This document shows, piece after piece, positions 17,341 to 26,313 of a stretch of DNA of 64,000 nucleotides. Positions within the stretch are counted from its first letter, which is position 1. The number at the start of each line of letters is the position of its first letter. This DNA comes from CAVQXR01 sp963717955 (GTDB lineage Bacteria; Actinomycetota; Thermoleophilia; Gaiellales; Gaiellaceae). A program made the position numbers and the translations under genes. The notes under the pieces are model-generated. The model saw nothing but the letters and a program-made list of their open reading frames with translations. It searched no databases and was not told where the DNA came from. The stretch spans positions 1,178,001 to 1,242,000 of the forward strand of contig CAVQXR010000001.1 of the NCBI GenBank assembly GCA_963717955.1, in the 5' to 3' direction.

Positions 17341-18906
17341 TCACGACGACTCGGAGCGGGCCAGCGAGTACGACTCGCGCAGGACGTGGCGGCGCACCTT
17401 GCCCACGGAGCTCTTGGGGATCTCGTCGACGAACACGACGCGGCGGGGACGCTTGAAGCTCGAAAGCGACCCGGCCGCCTTGCAGAAGTCGAGGACCCGC
17501 TCCTCGGTCAGCGCGGGGTCGGATCGAACGATGAACGCCGACACCGCATCACCGAGACGCTCGTCCGGCAGGCCGACCACACAGACCTCGGCGACCCCTG
17601 GGCACTGGGACAGGGCCGACTCGACGCCGGCCGGATGCACGTTTTCACCGCCACTGACGATCGTGTCGTCGGCGCGACCGACGACGAAGAGGTCGCCATC
17701 GCGGTCGCGATAACCGAGATCGCCCGTGAAGTACCAACCGTCGTGTCGGGCGCGAGCTGTCGCTTCCGGAGCGTTCCAGTAGCCCTCGAACGCATCGGGA
17801 ACGTCCGCGCGGGCGACGATCTGACCGATCGCCTCGACCTCCGTCTGCGCGGCCTCGCCACGATCGGCCGACTCCGGAATGACGCGAAGCTCCTGGTGGA
17901 ACGCTCCCGGGCCGACCGTGCCGGGCTTCGTCCGCACACGGTCGGAGTAGCTCAGGCAGTACAGCTCCGAGCATCCATAGACGTTGACCATCGACCGGTT
18001 CGGAAAGAGCGAATCGAGCTGCGAGACGATCTCCTCGCGCAGGACCATGCCGGCGAATCCAAGGCTCGCAACGGAGGCGACCGCTCGCTCGCTGAGATCG
18101 GGGCAGCTCAGCAGGTCGTAGTACATGGTCGGGACGAGGAAGAGCGCCGAGATACCGTGCTGGTCGATCAGCCGCAGCGCCTCGCCCGGGCTCCATTTCC
18201 GCTGGAGGACGCACGTGCCGCCCAGAAACAGCGAGCTCAGCAGGATACGGATCCCCATCGTGTGGTAGAGCGGCATCACACCGAGCGTCCGCTCGCCGAG
18301 GCCCCAGGGGAACGCGGCGAGATTGAAGAGCGTCGCCGAGACCTCCGCCGCATGAGACCGTGACACTCCCTTCGGCTTCCCCGTCGTCCCCGAGGTGAAG
18401 AGGACGAGGCTGAGGTCCTCGGCACGGGGCGCGACCGTTACCGGCGCCGCGGCTGGCTGCTTCGGAGGCTCCGAGCCACCAACCACCCGCAGCGGCCGCT
18501 CGCCAGACCCGTAGTCCAGGCACAGGCGACAAGCAGAGTCGAGCTCGAGGCTCGCACCAGGGGACGAGACCGACTCGGAGTCGAAGAGGATCGCCGCCGG
18601 GCGGACCAGATCGACGCAGTGCTGGAGCTCGGACGGGCTGAGGCGAAAGTTCACCGGCGCGTGGACAGCGCCGATTCGCTGAACAGCGAGGTACGCGACC
18701 ACCAGCTCGAGACGATTTCGCATGCACGCAACAACCGTGTCGCCCGACCCGAGCCCGAGAGCGAGGAGCTCGGCAGCGAGCTCCCCTATCCGCGCCTCGA
18801 GCTCGCGGTACGTCAGCGACCGGGAGCCGTCGACGAGCGCGACCGCTGACGCATGACGCACGCACGCCCGGCGAACGCAGGCATCGACGGTCAGCCCCAT
18901 GCCCAC
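17341..18906 (-). CDS. AMP-binding acyl-CoA ligase
   Basis: A 521-residue member of the adenylate-forming family that joins a carboxylic acid to CoA through an acyl-AMP. The core motifs are all present: the P-loop LFTSGTTGKPKGVSRSHAAE, A4/A5 VYGCSEL, the A7/A8 hinge GWYFTGDLGYRDRDGDLFVV with GRADDTIVSGGENVHPAGVE, and the A10 lysine in IPKSSVGKVRRHVL. There is no N-terminal targeting signal. It sits 10 bp from the decarboxylase alpha gene and about 50 bp after the crotonase gene on the same strand. It most likely activates the acid produced by this operon or imported into it. Confidence 0.88.
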   Translation of the reverse strand: MGMGLTVDACVRRACVRHASAVALVDGSRSLTYRELEARIGELAAELLALGLGSGDTVVACMRNRLELVVAYLAVQRIGAVHAPVNFRLSPSELQHCVDLVRPAAILFDSESVSSPGASLELDSACRLCLDYGSGERPLRVVGGSEPPKQPAAAPVTVAPRAEDLSLVLFTSGTTGKPKGVSRSHAAEVSATLFNLAAFPWGLGERTLGVMPLYHTMGIRILLSSLFLGGTCVLQRKWSPGEALRLIDQHGISALFLVPTMYYDLLSCPDLSERAVASVASLGFAGMVLREEIVSQLDSLFPNRSMVNVYGCSELYCLSYSDRVRTKPGTVGPGAFHQELRVIPESADRGEAAQTEVEAIGQIVARADVPDAFEGYWNAPEATARARHDGWYFTGDLGYRDRDGDLFVVGRADDTIVSGGENVHPAGVESALSQCPGVAEVCVVGLPDERLGDAVSAFIVRSDPALTEERVLDFCKAAGSLSSFKRPRRVVFVDEIPKSSVGKVRRHVLRESYSLARSESS

Positions 18907-18958
18907 ACCGCCGGAGGTGGACCGAAGGGCGAGGGCAGCGGCGCGGCCCGAAGCATCG

Positions 18959-19723
18959 TCAGGAGCCCGCGGCGCGCCGGTCCAGCCACCGCTGGAGGTG
19001 CTCTTCGTACTCCGGAGTCGTCCTCAGCGTCGCGTACATGTGCCCTTCCAGCTCCAGCGCAACACGCAGGGACGCATCCGCGCCGAGGTTGAGCGACCGC
19101 TTGATCATCTGCACCGCAGGCGGGGAGCACTCGGCGAGTTGCGCGGCCAGCTCGTCCACCGTGGACGCGAGGTCGGGTCGAGGAACGCATCGGGTGGCAA
19201 TACCCCAGGACTCGGCGGTCGAGCCGTCGATCCGCCTGCCGGTCATGCACAACTCCTTCGCCCTTGTGAGCCCGACGAGGCGAAGCAGGCGCTGGCCTCC
19301 GCCGCTGCCGGGCATCTGACCGAGCGTCACCTCCGGGAGGCCGAGCGACGCGGTGTCGGCGACGATGCGGAAGTCACACGCCAGGGAGAGCTCGAACGGA
19401 CCTCCGTAGCAGTGGCCGTCGATCGAGGCGATGACAGGTTGGGGGACGCGCTCCGGCGCAGCCATCGGGTCGTGGAGCCGCGACATCGCGAGAGGCGTCA
19501 TCGCGGGGAACTCGCGGACATCGACCCCGGCTGAGAAGGCTCGCTCGCTTGCCGACTCGATGATCAGGGCTCTCAGCCACGGCTCCCTCCCGAGGGCCTC
19601 GATAGCGTCGCAGAGCTCGTAGCGATCGTCGTTGCGGAAGATGTTCAGCTCGCCCGGGGAGCCCAGGGTGATCCGAGCGATCCCTTCGGTCCGACTCTCG
19701 GAGATGCGAAAGAGCGAGCTCAC
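18959..19723 (-). CDS. enoyl-CoA hydratase/isomerase (crotonase) family
   Basis: A 254-residue crotonase. The oxyanion-hole region AFSAGVDVREF and the block GHCYGGPFELSLACDFRIVA, then SLGLPEVTLGQMPGSGGGQR, carry both Glu residues of true hydratases (GGPFE and GLPE). The GTG start overlaps the stop of the thioesterase gene (GTGA), so the two are translationally coupled. The end TTPEYEEHLQRWLDRRA is the usual C-terminal helix. It is the second gene of the minus-strand operon 20127-14974. Hydration of an unsaturated acyl-CoA is likely; C-C cleavage or dehalogenation remain possible for this superfamily. Confidence 0.87.
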   Translation of the reverse strand: MSSLFRISESRTEGIARITLGSPGELNIFRNDDRYELCDAIEALGREPWLRALIIESASERAFSAGVDVREFPAMTPLAMSRLHDPMAAPERVPQPVIASIDGHCYGGPFELSLACDFRIVADTASLGLPEVTLGQMPGSGGGQRLLRLVGLTRAKELCMTGRRIDGSTAESWGIATRCVPRPDLASTVDELAAQLAECSPPAVQMIKRSLNLGADASLRVALELEGHMYATLRTTPEYEEHLQRWLDRRAAGS

Positions 19724-20127
19724 GCGGGCCCGGCACCAGCCACGTCGCCGAGCTTCTCGAGCTTCGCTTGCAGCCGATTCGTGTACCGGGCGATGTCGAC
19801 GACTGCCCGTTGGTGCTCTGCGACGCCGACCTGCTCGAGCTCGTCGAAGGCCTCGAGCTCGAGCGCGATGAACCGACCCTCCCGGCCCACGATCGTCGCT
19901 TTGACCCGGACGGTCGAGCCCTCGGGCGTCGGCGCACGATGCGACACGCGGATCTCGGTACCCACCGTCGTCTCGTTCGCGCCGAGAAGAGGCTCGACGA
20001 GACGGATAGCAGTGCGCTCCATGAGGAGGACGAGGCTCGGCGTGGAGAGAAGGCGAACGCCTCCGCGCTCGGTGCACAGCGCCCGCTCCACGGGCCAGCT
20101 CAGCTCGAGATCGGAAGGAGAGCTCAC
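19720..20127 (-). CDS. hotdog-fold thioesterase, FlK-like
   Basis: A 135-residue hotdog protein and first gene of the operon. STPSLVLLMERTAIRLVEPL, GANETTVGTEIRVSHRAPTP and FIALELEAFDELEQVG match the fluoroacetyl-CoA thioesterase FlK group, including its Thr (STP), Glu (MER) and His (SHR) positions. Most relatives are not fluoroacetate-specific but hydrolyse acyl-CoA esters. It may release CoA or remove dead-end thioesters in the pathway. The ATG start follows a plausible purine-rich region; the end overlaps the crotonase start by four bases. Confidence 0.78.
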   Translation of the reverse strand: MSSPSDLELSWPVERALCTERGGVRLLSTPSLVLLMERTAIRLVEPLLGANETTVGTEIRVSHRAPTPEGSTVRVKATIVGREGRFIALELEAFDELEQVGVAEHQRAVVDIARYTNRLQAKLEKLGDVAGAGPA

Positions 20128-20475
20128 GGCGCTGAAAGCGGTCGCAACGGTCCTCGGGCAAATCGATCTACGTCGGCGAAGCTACGCGTTTAGCCTGCCG
20201 GCGTCAAGCAGGCACCCCAGCCTGCTGACGCCGGGCGCTGGAGTCGGAGTTCGTGCGTCGACATCATGATGCACCTAATCGGGCAGCTTCACAATCCGTG
20301 TCCCCGACTTCCGCAGCTGCTTCGTCGGGACGCGCCCGCGCTGCCGTCTACTGACCCGAGGCTGAGCGCCGCGTCCAGAACGTCGACGGCAGGTATCGGC
20401 GGGACGAGCATTTGGCCCGTGACCGCCACTCGATCTCCAGCCGTTCGGGGGTCGGCCGAGGCCCACCCGACGCTC
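20128..20475. other. spacer without gene
   Basis: About 350 bp between the thioesterase start and the integrase remnant. It must hold the promoter of the minus-strand operon. I see no clear boxes, and no ORF with coding character. Confidence 0.35.
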
Positions 20476-20975
20476 ATGCGCTGGAAAGACATCCAGCTCC
20501 TCGAAAGCCAGCTCACCGTCCGCGGAGCGTTCGTGAAGAGCCGTTTCACTACCCCCAAGAGCCGCGCCTCACGCCGCCGAATCGAACTCGGCCCCCGCAC
20601 CAACACCCTCTTCGCCCACCACTGGGCGACCAGCGCCTACAAGGCGGACGACGACCTCGTCTTCCCCCACCCCGAGAGAGAGGCACCCAGCTCGACGCCT
20701 CCAAACTCGCGCGCGTCTACCTCCGCCCCGCCCTCAAAGCCGCGAACATCACCAAGCCGTTCCGGCCGTTCCACGACCTCCGCCACACCGCCCTCACCCA
20801 CGAAGCCGCCGCCGGCAACCCCCAGGCCTACATCCAACACTAAGCCGGCCACTCCCAAAGCCAGATCGCCGAACGCTACATCCACGCCGCCCAGCCTCCA
20901 CTTCCCCGGCGCCGCCGCAAAGGCAGAAGAGCGGATGTTCGGATCGCGTCGTCGAGCGTCTGCATCAGCTCCGCG
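20476..20975 (+). pseudogene. tyrosine-recombinase integrase, broken C-terminal part
   Basis: The catalytic domain can be followed through three frames. RWKDIQLLESQLTVRGAFVK up to about 20690 is followed after a shift by LDASKLARVYLRPALKAANI and KPFRPFHDLRHTALTHEAA. A TAA at 20841-20843 interrupts the sequence, which then goes on with AGHSQSQIAERYIHAAQ, carrying the nucleophile Tyr. After one more shift it ends in FPGAAAKAEERMFGS. The HDLRH box and the Tyr are preserved, but the gene cannot make a working enzyme. The N-terminal domains are missing. The tail AERYIHAAQ...AEERMFGS is shared with the fragment at 31040, so both come from the same integrase type. Confidence 0.8.
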
Positions 20976-21024
20976 GAAACGACAGCGAGCCGCCATGCGG
21001 CCTGGCCGTCTTACACTCGCAGGG

Positions 21025-22125
21025 ATGTTGTTTACGCCGGAAGCGCACGAGGCGCTCGCGGATGAGCCGTGGAGCGCTGAGAAGGTGCGGGCGGCGATCG
21101 CTTCGATCGCAGCCGACGCGGAGAGTGCGTTTGATGACGGCTGGCCGCTGCATCCCCACGACGCGGACGAGGACGACGAGCCGGATGCGCGGTTCCGGAC
21201 GGTGTATCTCGGAGGTGCGGGGGTCGTGGCTGCGCTCCACCGACTTGCGCAGCGAGGCTTCGTCGAGCCACGACGGGACTATGTCCCGTATCTGGAGCGC
21301 TCGCTCGAAGCCCCGCCGGATTTTGGTGATCCGGGTTCTGAACGCAGCCTGTGGATGGGCGAGATGGGGATCCGGTTGGTCTTGCAGAGGCTCGCGCCTT
21401 CGCAAGCCAACCTCGACCGTCTGTCAGAACTGATATCGGCGAACGAGCGAGACGAGCGGTGCGAGTTGATGTGGGGCAGTCCAGGGTCGATTCTCGCAGG
21501 CCGCGAACTCGGGCTCGATGTGACGGCGAGCGTCGAATGGTTGCGCAGCCACCGTGATGAGGAGGGCCTGTGGACGCAACGACTGTACGGGGCGAGCACG
21601 CGCTATCTGGGGCCGGCACACGGATTCGCGGGATGTGCGCTTGCGCTCGGTGACAGCGCCGACGTCTCGGAGACGCTCCTGAACCTTTGCGTCGAAGAAG
21701 ATGGTCTCGTCAACTGGCCGTCGATCCAGGGGAGACGGCTCGACGCCAACGGCGACGGTCAAATCCGCACGCAATGGTGCCATGGTGCGCCAGGGATCGT
21801 CGCGACGCTCGCGCACGTCCTCGACGAGGAGCTCGCCGTCGCAGGCGCAGAGCTGACGTGGCATGCGGGGCCGCTGCGAAAAGGCGCAAACCTCTGCCAC
21901 GGCACAGCAGGCAACGGATACGCATTCCTGGCGCTGCTCGAGCGCACAGGAGACGAACGGTGGCTCACCCGAGCACGCTCGTTCGCGATGCACGCAGCAG
22001 GCCAGGTGGAGCACAGCCGGTCGGACTTCGGACGTGGCCGCTACTCACTCTGGACGGGCGACCTCGGCACAGCCCTCTACCTCGCCGACTGCATCCACGG
22101 TGCAGGAGAGCCACCCATCCCCTAG
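21025..22125 (+). CDS. LanC-like protein
   Basis: A 366-residue alpha/alpha-barrel protein with the repeated glycine loops of lanthionine synthetase C-like proteins: YLGGAGVVAALHRLAQRG, LMWGSPGSILAG, GPAHGFAGCALAL, QWCHGAPGIVATLA, NLCHGTAGNGYAFLALLE and SLWTGDLGTALYLADCI. The zinc ligands are present: Cys in WCHGAPG, and Cys-His in LCHGTAG. In LanC enzymes zinc activates cysteine thiols for ring closure. I find no lanthipeptide precursor or LanB/LanM dehydratase beside it, so it is an orphan, like eukaryotic LANCL proteins. The ATG before LFTPEAHEAL is chosen over read-through from the integrase remnant in the same frame. Confidence 0.85.
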   Translation: MLFTPEAHEALADEPWSAEKVRAAIASIAADAESAFDDGWPLHPHDADEDDEPDARFRTVYLGGAGVVAALHRLAQRGFVEPRRDYVPYLERSLEAPPDFGDPGSERSLWMGEMGIRLVLQRLAPSQANLDRLSELISANERDERCELMWGSPGSILAGRELGLDVTASVEWLRSHRDEEGLWTQRLYGASTRYLGPAHGFAGCALALGDSADVSETLLNLCVEEDGLVNWPSIQGRRLDANGDGQIRTQWCHGAPGIVATLAHVLDEELAVAGAELTWHAGPLRKGANLCHGTAGNGYAFLALLERTGDERWLTRARSFAMHAAGQVEHSRSDFGRGRYSLWTGDLGTALYLADCIHGAGEPPIP

Positions 22126-22345
22126 GCACAAGCCGCCTCCGCCGAGCGCTCCGGAGAGGCGAGACATCGGTGCCCGAGGTTTCAGGAATGTTCCCTGATC
22201 GCGGTGGAGGTCACCGGCGTGGATGCCGCCGGGCAGTTGACCCCGGTCACATGAATCGTACGACGTTCGGCTCGCTGTTTCGGTTTGCGGCGCCAGCGAG
22301 TGGAAGACCCGAGATCTGAAGTAACCCGCTGAGGCGAGACCTGCC

Positions 22346-22375
22346 TGGGCCAGTGTTCGGAAATGTCACATGAGG
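22346..22375 (+). repeat. 30-bp dispersed repeat, copy 1
   Basis: TGGGCCAGTGTTCGG then AAATGTCACATGAGG. Related copies lie at 32694-32723 and 33287-33316, either side of the arr gene. This one overlaps the stop codon of the broken DUF1254 gene. The role is unknown; a terminal sequence of a lost mobile element is possible. Confidence 0.6.
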
Positions 22376-23827
22376 GGAAGCTGCTCGATCTCGCCTGGTC
22401 GCCAGGTCTTGTCGAACCATGGCTCCAGCGGCCCGTAGAGGCGCAGGACGCAGAACCAGCCTTTACCGGGGACCGTCTGGATCCAGTTCGCCTCGCGGCC
22501 TTCGGGCGCTTCTGGGCCGAAGTAGAGGTCGACGGAGCCGTCGGTGTTGGCGGTGAGGCCGCCTTTCACGTTGTTCTTGCTCGGGAAGGGTTGCCCGGTC
22601 TGCAGTTCGGAGCGTGTTTGCGGGTCGTAGACGACGACGGACCAGAAGTTCTGCGCCGGCACGTCCGCGGGGATGTTCAGCCGGTAGTTCTTCGCTCCGT
22701 CGAGGTAGCTGCCGGTGCTGTCGCGGTCGCCCCAGGCGTACTGAGAGCCACGGCCGATCATCTTCGCCGCCATCGCGGGTGTGTTGACGGTCGCCATGTA
22801 GAAGAAGGCCGTGCGTGCGTCGAGGTTGCGGACTCCGGCTTCGCCGTCGAGGAGGAACTCGTAGTCGCCACCGAAGAAGCCGCGCTTCCAGTGGCTGCCC
22901 TCGTAGAGGTAGTTGTCCGTCTCCGGCGTGTTGAAGAACACGGCCCTGAGGTGCCGTTCGCGACAGCGGCCGACTCGATCAGGATCTCCCGCGTGCGGGC
23001 GTCGGGCTCGAACGGCTTGCCTTTCTGAATGCCGATGTGGCGAGCAGACCGCGCGTTTCCGGATCGATCATCTCGATCGGCTCGCGGTCGATCACCGAGT
23101 GCAGCTCGTCGTAGAACTCGACGTTGTTGGCATGGATCGTGTTGAACACCTTCCCCGACGCATTGATGAAGTCCATAGGCGGCGGATCGTTCTGGCGATC
23201 GAGCGGATAGATCTTCAGGCCGGTGCGGAACATCTGAGACGCCGCGTCGGGCTTCCCCTCGACAAGGAATCCGCGCAAGGCGATCCAGTTGACGTAGCTC
23301 GTCGACTCCGCGGTGAAGTACCCGTCGGGCACCTCGCGGTCGTAGCCCGGCGGCAGGATCAGGTACTTCCCGCCCTCGCCTCGGTCCGGTCCGGGCGCGC
23401 CCATGTCGATCACGAAACGGAACCAGGCGTCGTCCACAGTCCCAGGCCCGCAGCCCGGCGGGATCTCCACGACCGTCGGGCCATCACGGTCGAGGTCAAG
23501 GAAAGCCAACGCGTAGACGGTGTCGGTGTTGCCCGTCAGGAACAACGCATTGGAGTCCATCAGGTCGTCATAGATCACAACCTTGTTGGCGCTCGTCGCG
23601 CCGACCTCGGAAAGCCCGATACGCAACGCCTCCAGCGACGCGGCCGGAATCGCGCTCAGGAACACCTCGACACCCCGCAGGAACGTCAGATGCTCCAACA
23701 GCATCGTCGCGGTCGCATCCGTCGGCATCCCGTCGAAAAACTCCAGCGTGCCGATCCTGGTCGAAACTCGATCCGGGGTCATGATCTTCGCCGGGATCTC
23801 GGTGTTGAAGTTCGGCGTCGGCGTCAC
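22366..23827 (-). pseudogene. DUF1254/DUF1214 protein, frameshifted
   Basis: The first 270 or so codons (start PTPNFNTEIPAKIMTPDRVS) are a good DUF1254 domain: GNTDTVYALAFLDLDRDGPT, VEIPPGCGPGTVDDAWFRFV, YLILPPGYDREVPDGYF. Near 23040 the frame shifts: GIQKGKPFEPDARTREIL is encoded in another frame. It shifts again near 22945, after which DUF1214 continues (ETDNYLYEGSHWKRGFFGGD to WNQT-like WIQTVPGKGWFCVLRLYGPL). Together it would be about 485 residues, the normal family length. The family is uncharacterised and often periplasmic; no signal peptide is seen here. Two frameshifts about 95 bp apart make it a pseudogene, or possibly a sequencing artefact. Confidence 0.8.
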
Positions 23828-23870
23828 AAGGCCCTCCCAAGGTTCGATGAGCGATTGGTCGTCGACGTTG

Positions 23871-24338
23871 TCACGCTCGTGGCCCGCCGTGTTCTGTTCC
23901 GTCGTAGTCGTAATGCGGGATCTGAAGGGTCGAGGCGTTCATCGCCCACGGATGCCCGTACGCTTCGAAGCCGGAGATCATCGGCGGGGGAAACGTCGGG
24001 TCGGTGAAGCCGCCGATTGCGACTCCGATGACGTCGGGCGCGACAGGGATGTCCCAGTACACGGTCGAACCGCACTCAGGGCAGAAGTGATACGTGGCGC
24101 CCCCGCTGTCGCACGAGCGAAACGTGACCGGCTCCGCGCCCTCGACGGGAAACGTCCACGTCGTCGATCGGCCTTCGATCGTCACATGCTCGCGTGGGAT
24201 TCGCGCTTGCACGCTGAGCACGCTGCCAGTCCGCTTCTGGCACTCATAGCACTGGCACAGGGAGATGCGCTCCGGGTCGGGCCCCTCGTAGGTGACGCTG
24301 AGCTTTCCGCAGTTGCATGAAGCAGCACGGGCGGCCAT
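23871..24338 (-). CDS. GFA-family protein (Mss4-like zinc fold)
   Basis: A 155-residue protein of the glutathione-dependent formaldehyde-activating (GFA/CENP-V) family. The zinc-binding cysteines are all there: CNCGKL near the N-terminus, LCQCYECQKRTGS, and CPECGSTVYWDIP. It starts at the ATG with a strong AGGAGGAGA just upstream. The real formaldehyde role of this family is doubtful, since members occur in organisms without glutathione, so only the zinc-fold assignment is firm. It lies 43 bp from the start of the broken DUF1254 gene on the same strand, so the two were probably co-transcribed. Confidence 0.85.
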   Translation of the reverse strand: MAARAASCNCGKLSVTYEGPDPERISLCQCYECQKRTGSVLSVQARIPREHVTIEGRSTTWTFPVEGAEPVTFRSCDSGGATYHFCPECGSTVYWDIPVAPDVIGVAIGGFTDPTFPPPMISGFEAYGHPWAMNASTLQIPHYDYDGTEHGGPRA

Positions 24339-24557
24339 TCTCCTCCTCTTCGTTGCAACCTCGAATCGGTGGCTTTCCTCACCAGTGTATGGAGGTGGCC
24401 CTGCCCATGTCATACCGATGGGATGAACGAGCCCTGCCCCGATCGGTGCCTCCTGCCCGTCGCGCGGAGGCCCGTCAAGGCGCGGTAGCGCCGACCCCGT
24501 AGCGAAGCGCAGGTGTTGACGGGGTGAGGACGGCGGGCAGGGTTCGGCGTCGGCCTC

Positions 24558-25244
24558 CTAGTCAGCCAGCGAGGCGAGGATCGAGGCCAGTTCGTCCGGC
24601 TTTATGCCGAAGACTTCGTGGTCGGAGGCGATCTCGATCGGCGTGACTCCGAGCGCGGCCGCGAACGCGCGCTGGCGCTCCGGCGGGAGGAGGCTGTCCT
24701 CGGTGCAGAGGATGTAGGAGCGCGGCACATCCGGGATCGATGTGCCCGGCCAGGGCTGGGTCATCGCGAGCCAGCCCTGCTTGCGCTGGGTCTGCTCGAG
24801 GTATTGCAGCGTCGCCTCACGCTCGTCGGGGGGCGCCATGCCGGCGAGGACCGCGAGGTCGAACGAACGGGTTCCGTCGCCGTGGTCGATGCTCACCGAT
24901 GCGATCGTCTCCTCTGTGTCGGAGCCGACGAGCTCCATGACTGAGCGGCCGGGCTCGGGGACGACGGCAGTGACGAAGACGAGGCGGTCGACGGGCACCT
25001 GGGCGGCGACGAGCGGGATTGTGCTGCCTCCGGCAGAGTGAGCGACCAGGAATCGCGGCTGCTCGACGTCGCGCATCGCTTCGACGACGGCGCGAGCGTA
25101 GTCCTCGAGAGTGGCGTTTGGGTCCTCACAAGGGAGGTCGACGTTGACGACCTCATGTCCCCGTGCTTGGAGACCGGGCACGACCGGGGCGAGTTCGGCG
25201 GGCGTACCGAAGCCGCCGTGTACGAGGACGAAGGTAGTCGGCAA
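24558..25244 (-). CDS. alpha/beta hydrolase
   Basis: A 228-residue alpha/beta hydrolase. The oxyanion strand FVLVHGGFGTPAELAPVVPG comes first; the nucleophile elbow VAHSAGGSTIPL places the Ser. Near the C-terminus SDHEVFGIKPDELASIL carries the His, and LCTEDSLLPPERQRAF the likely acid. The pattern fits the salicylate-esterase/EstC-like group that acts on small esters. The start is taken as a TTG at 25244 because a GGAGG lies seven bases upstream and the next codons (PTTFVLVHGG) begin the fold at once. A further upstream ATG at 25316 adds a non-coding-looking stretch. Confidence 0.83.
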   Translation of the reverse strand: MPTTFVLVHGGFGTPAELAPVVPGLQARGHEVVNVDLPCEDPNATLEDYARAVVEAMRDVEQPRFLVAHSAGGSTIPLVAAQVPVDRLVFVTAVVPEPGRSVMELVGSDTEETIASVSIDHGDGTRSFDLAVLAGMAPPDEREATLQYLEQTQRKQGWLAMTQPWPGTSIPDVPRSYILCTEDSLLPPERQRAFAAALGVTPIEIASDHEVFGIKPDELASILASLAD

Positions 25245-25402
25245 GGGTGGCCTCCAGCGGGTCGGTTGTCGCCGGATTCTTATCGGACACGGCCGCGTCG
25301 CGGCCAGCCTAACCATGACGCCTCCGAGCGGACTGCACGGTCGGCGCCGGACACCCGCGATTCACCCTCAACCCACAAGCCGCTGACGCCCGCCATCGAA
25401 AC

Positions 25403-25629
25403 GGGCAAGACTTGGGCAAAGGTCAGACAGCAACCCTGCCGGCGCAGACAGTAGAAAGGCCCTGTTTCCAGGGCCTTTCGAGGTAGCGGGGGCAGGATTT
25501 GAACCTGCGACCTCCGGGTTATGAGACGTCCGTTGCCTGGTCAGGCTACGCACGATAGCGCTTGTTTCCGTCGCCTGAGATCGGCTGAGATCGGCTGAGA
25601 TCAGGTCGGTCGGGCAAAAGTTGGGCAGA
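25403..25629. repeat. att copy 2 with arm repeats on both sides (E1/E2 junction)
   Basis: The core 25483-25525 is 43 bp identical to the tRNA-fMet 3' half. A terminator hairpin is at 25454-25478. Left arm GGGCAAGACTTGGGCAAA is at 25403-25420 and right arm GGGCAAAAGTTGGGCAGA at 25612-25629. Between the core and the right arm is a run of GATCGGCTGA repeats (25581-25602). Arm sites on both sides of a core mean that element DNA lies on both sides: either a tandem-integration junction or an attP-like site. Confidence 0.75.
25454..25478. terminator. terminator hairpin beside att copy 2
   Basis: GAAAGGCCCTG...CAGGGCCTTTC is the same stem as beside att copy 1. It sits just downstream of the displaced tRNA 3' end. 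Confidence 0.65.
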
Positions 25630-25823
25630 AGTTCGTGGCGGTGTTCGGCCCGGTGCGCGAAGGATCTTTTCGACCCTGGCTTCGGCCGGGCGGTTCAGAC
25701 AGTTGGGGAGCTGCCGGTCGAGTGGGCTCCGGGCGATATTCGCCTGGGGATGGATCCTGTTGCGCTCGGCCGCCTGGTCGCGACGCTCGATGCCGAGTTC
25801 GGCTAGGGTCACGCGTTGTCTCG

Positions 25824-26313
25824 GCGTCGCCCTCGTCTAGGCTCTCGCTGTGAAGACCTTCAATCTCACGGGGACGACTGGGACGGGGCCGAGGAGCGGA
25901 AGGCTCACCACCGAAACGGCAGATTCCGCGATGGAGGAGGTACGGAGATGACGCACACAATCGTCGACGCGCAAACCGTCGAGGCACAGCACGGCGTGTT
26001 CAAGCCCCTGCGCCAACCCCTCGGGGTGACCGCCTTCGCGATCAACGAGCTGGAGATGCCGCCCGGGGCCGAAGGCCCCGAGCACGACCACGCGAAGGAC
26101 GGTCAGGAAGAGGTCTACGTGATCGTTCGCGGCGGCGGCACGATCCGCGTGGACGGCACCGAGACCGAGCTCAGGCCCGGCTGCTACGTCTTCCTGTCGC
26201 CGGACGCTCGCCGGCAGATGGTGGCGGGGGATCAGGGCCTCGCGTGGGTTGGGATAGGCTGCCAGCCCGGCGCGTTCCAGCCGCAGCAATAGCGCGCCTC
26301 CGTTCGTCACGGA
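25824..26313 (+). repeat. cupin module, copy 1 (about 490 bp)
   Basis: Nearly identical to 34279-34770, with a few base changes and one or two single-base indels. It includes the promoter region, the whole cupin gene and about 20 bp after it. It sits at the same place in E2 as its twin in E3. Confidence 0.85.
25948..26292 (+). CDS. cupin-domain protein, copy 1
   Basis: A 114-residue single cupin barrel. The first cupin motif is GPEHDHAKDGQEEVYVIVRG (two His, Glu), the second ELRPGCYVFLSPDARRQMVA, which lacks the final His of metal-binding cupins. Metal binding may therefore be incomplete. A strong GGAGGAGGTACGGAG precedes the ATG. The protein at 34404-34748 differs by about one residue (MPP versus MAP in INELEM-P/A-PGAEGPE), so the pair is a recent duplication carried in the ends of E2 and E3. 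Function is unknown; small cupins of this kind are often isomerases or sugar/aromatic-binding proteins. Confidence 0.85.
   Translation: MTHTIVDAQTVEAQHGVFKPLRQPLGVTAFAINELEMPPGAEGPEHDHAKDGQEEVYVIVRGGGTIRVDGTETELRPGCYVFLSPDARRQMVAGDQGLAWVGIGCQPGAFQPQQ

Larger units (their letters stand above)
9560..25482. mobile_element. island segment E1 (between att copies 1 and 2)
   Basis: About 15.9 kb. It holds the ArsR/AHSA1 pair, a DHFR-like reductase, the thioesterase-crotonase-ligase-decarboxylase operon with an orphan molybdenum oxidoreductase, MITE copy B, an integrase pseudogene, a LanC-like gene, a broken DUF1254 gene, a GFA enzyme and a hydrolase. Its right end has the arm repeat GGGCAAGACTTGGGCAAA at 25403-25420. 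Confidence 0.6.

Noticed and set aside
20266..22125. One 619-codon gene from 20266 to 22125
   Set aside because: The first part reads through the broken integrase in a wrong frame; coding character of the LanC-like protein begins at the ATG at 21025.
21025..22125. Lanthipeptide biosynthesis cluster
   Set aside because: Only a LanC-like protein is present; no precursor, dehydratase, protease or exporter was found around it.
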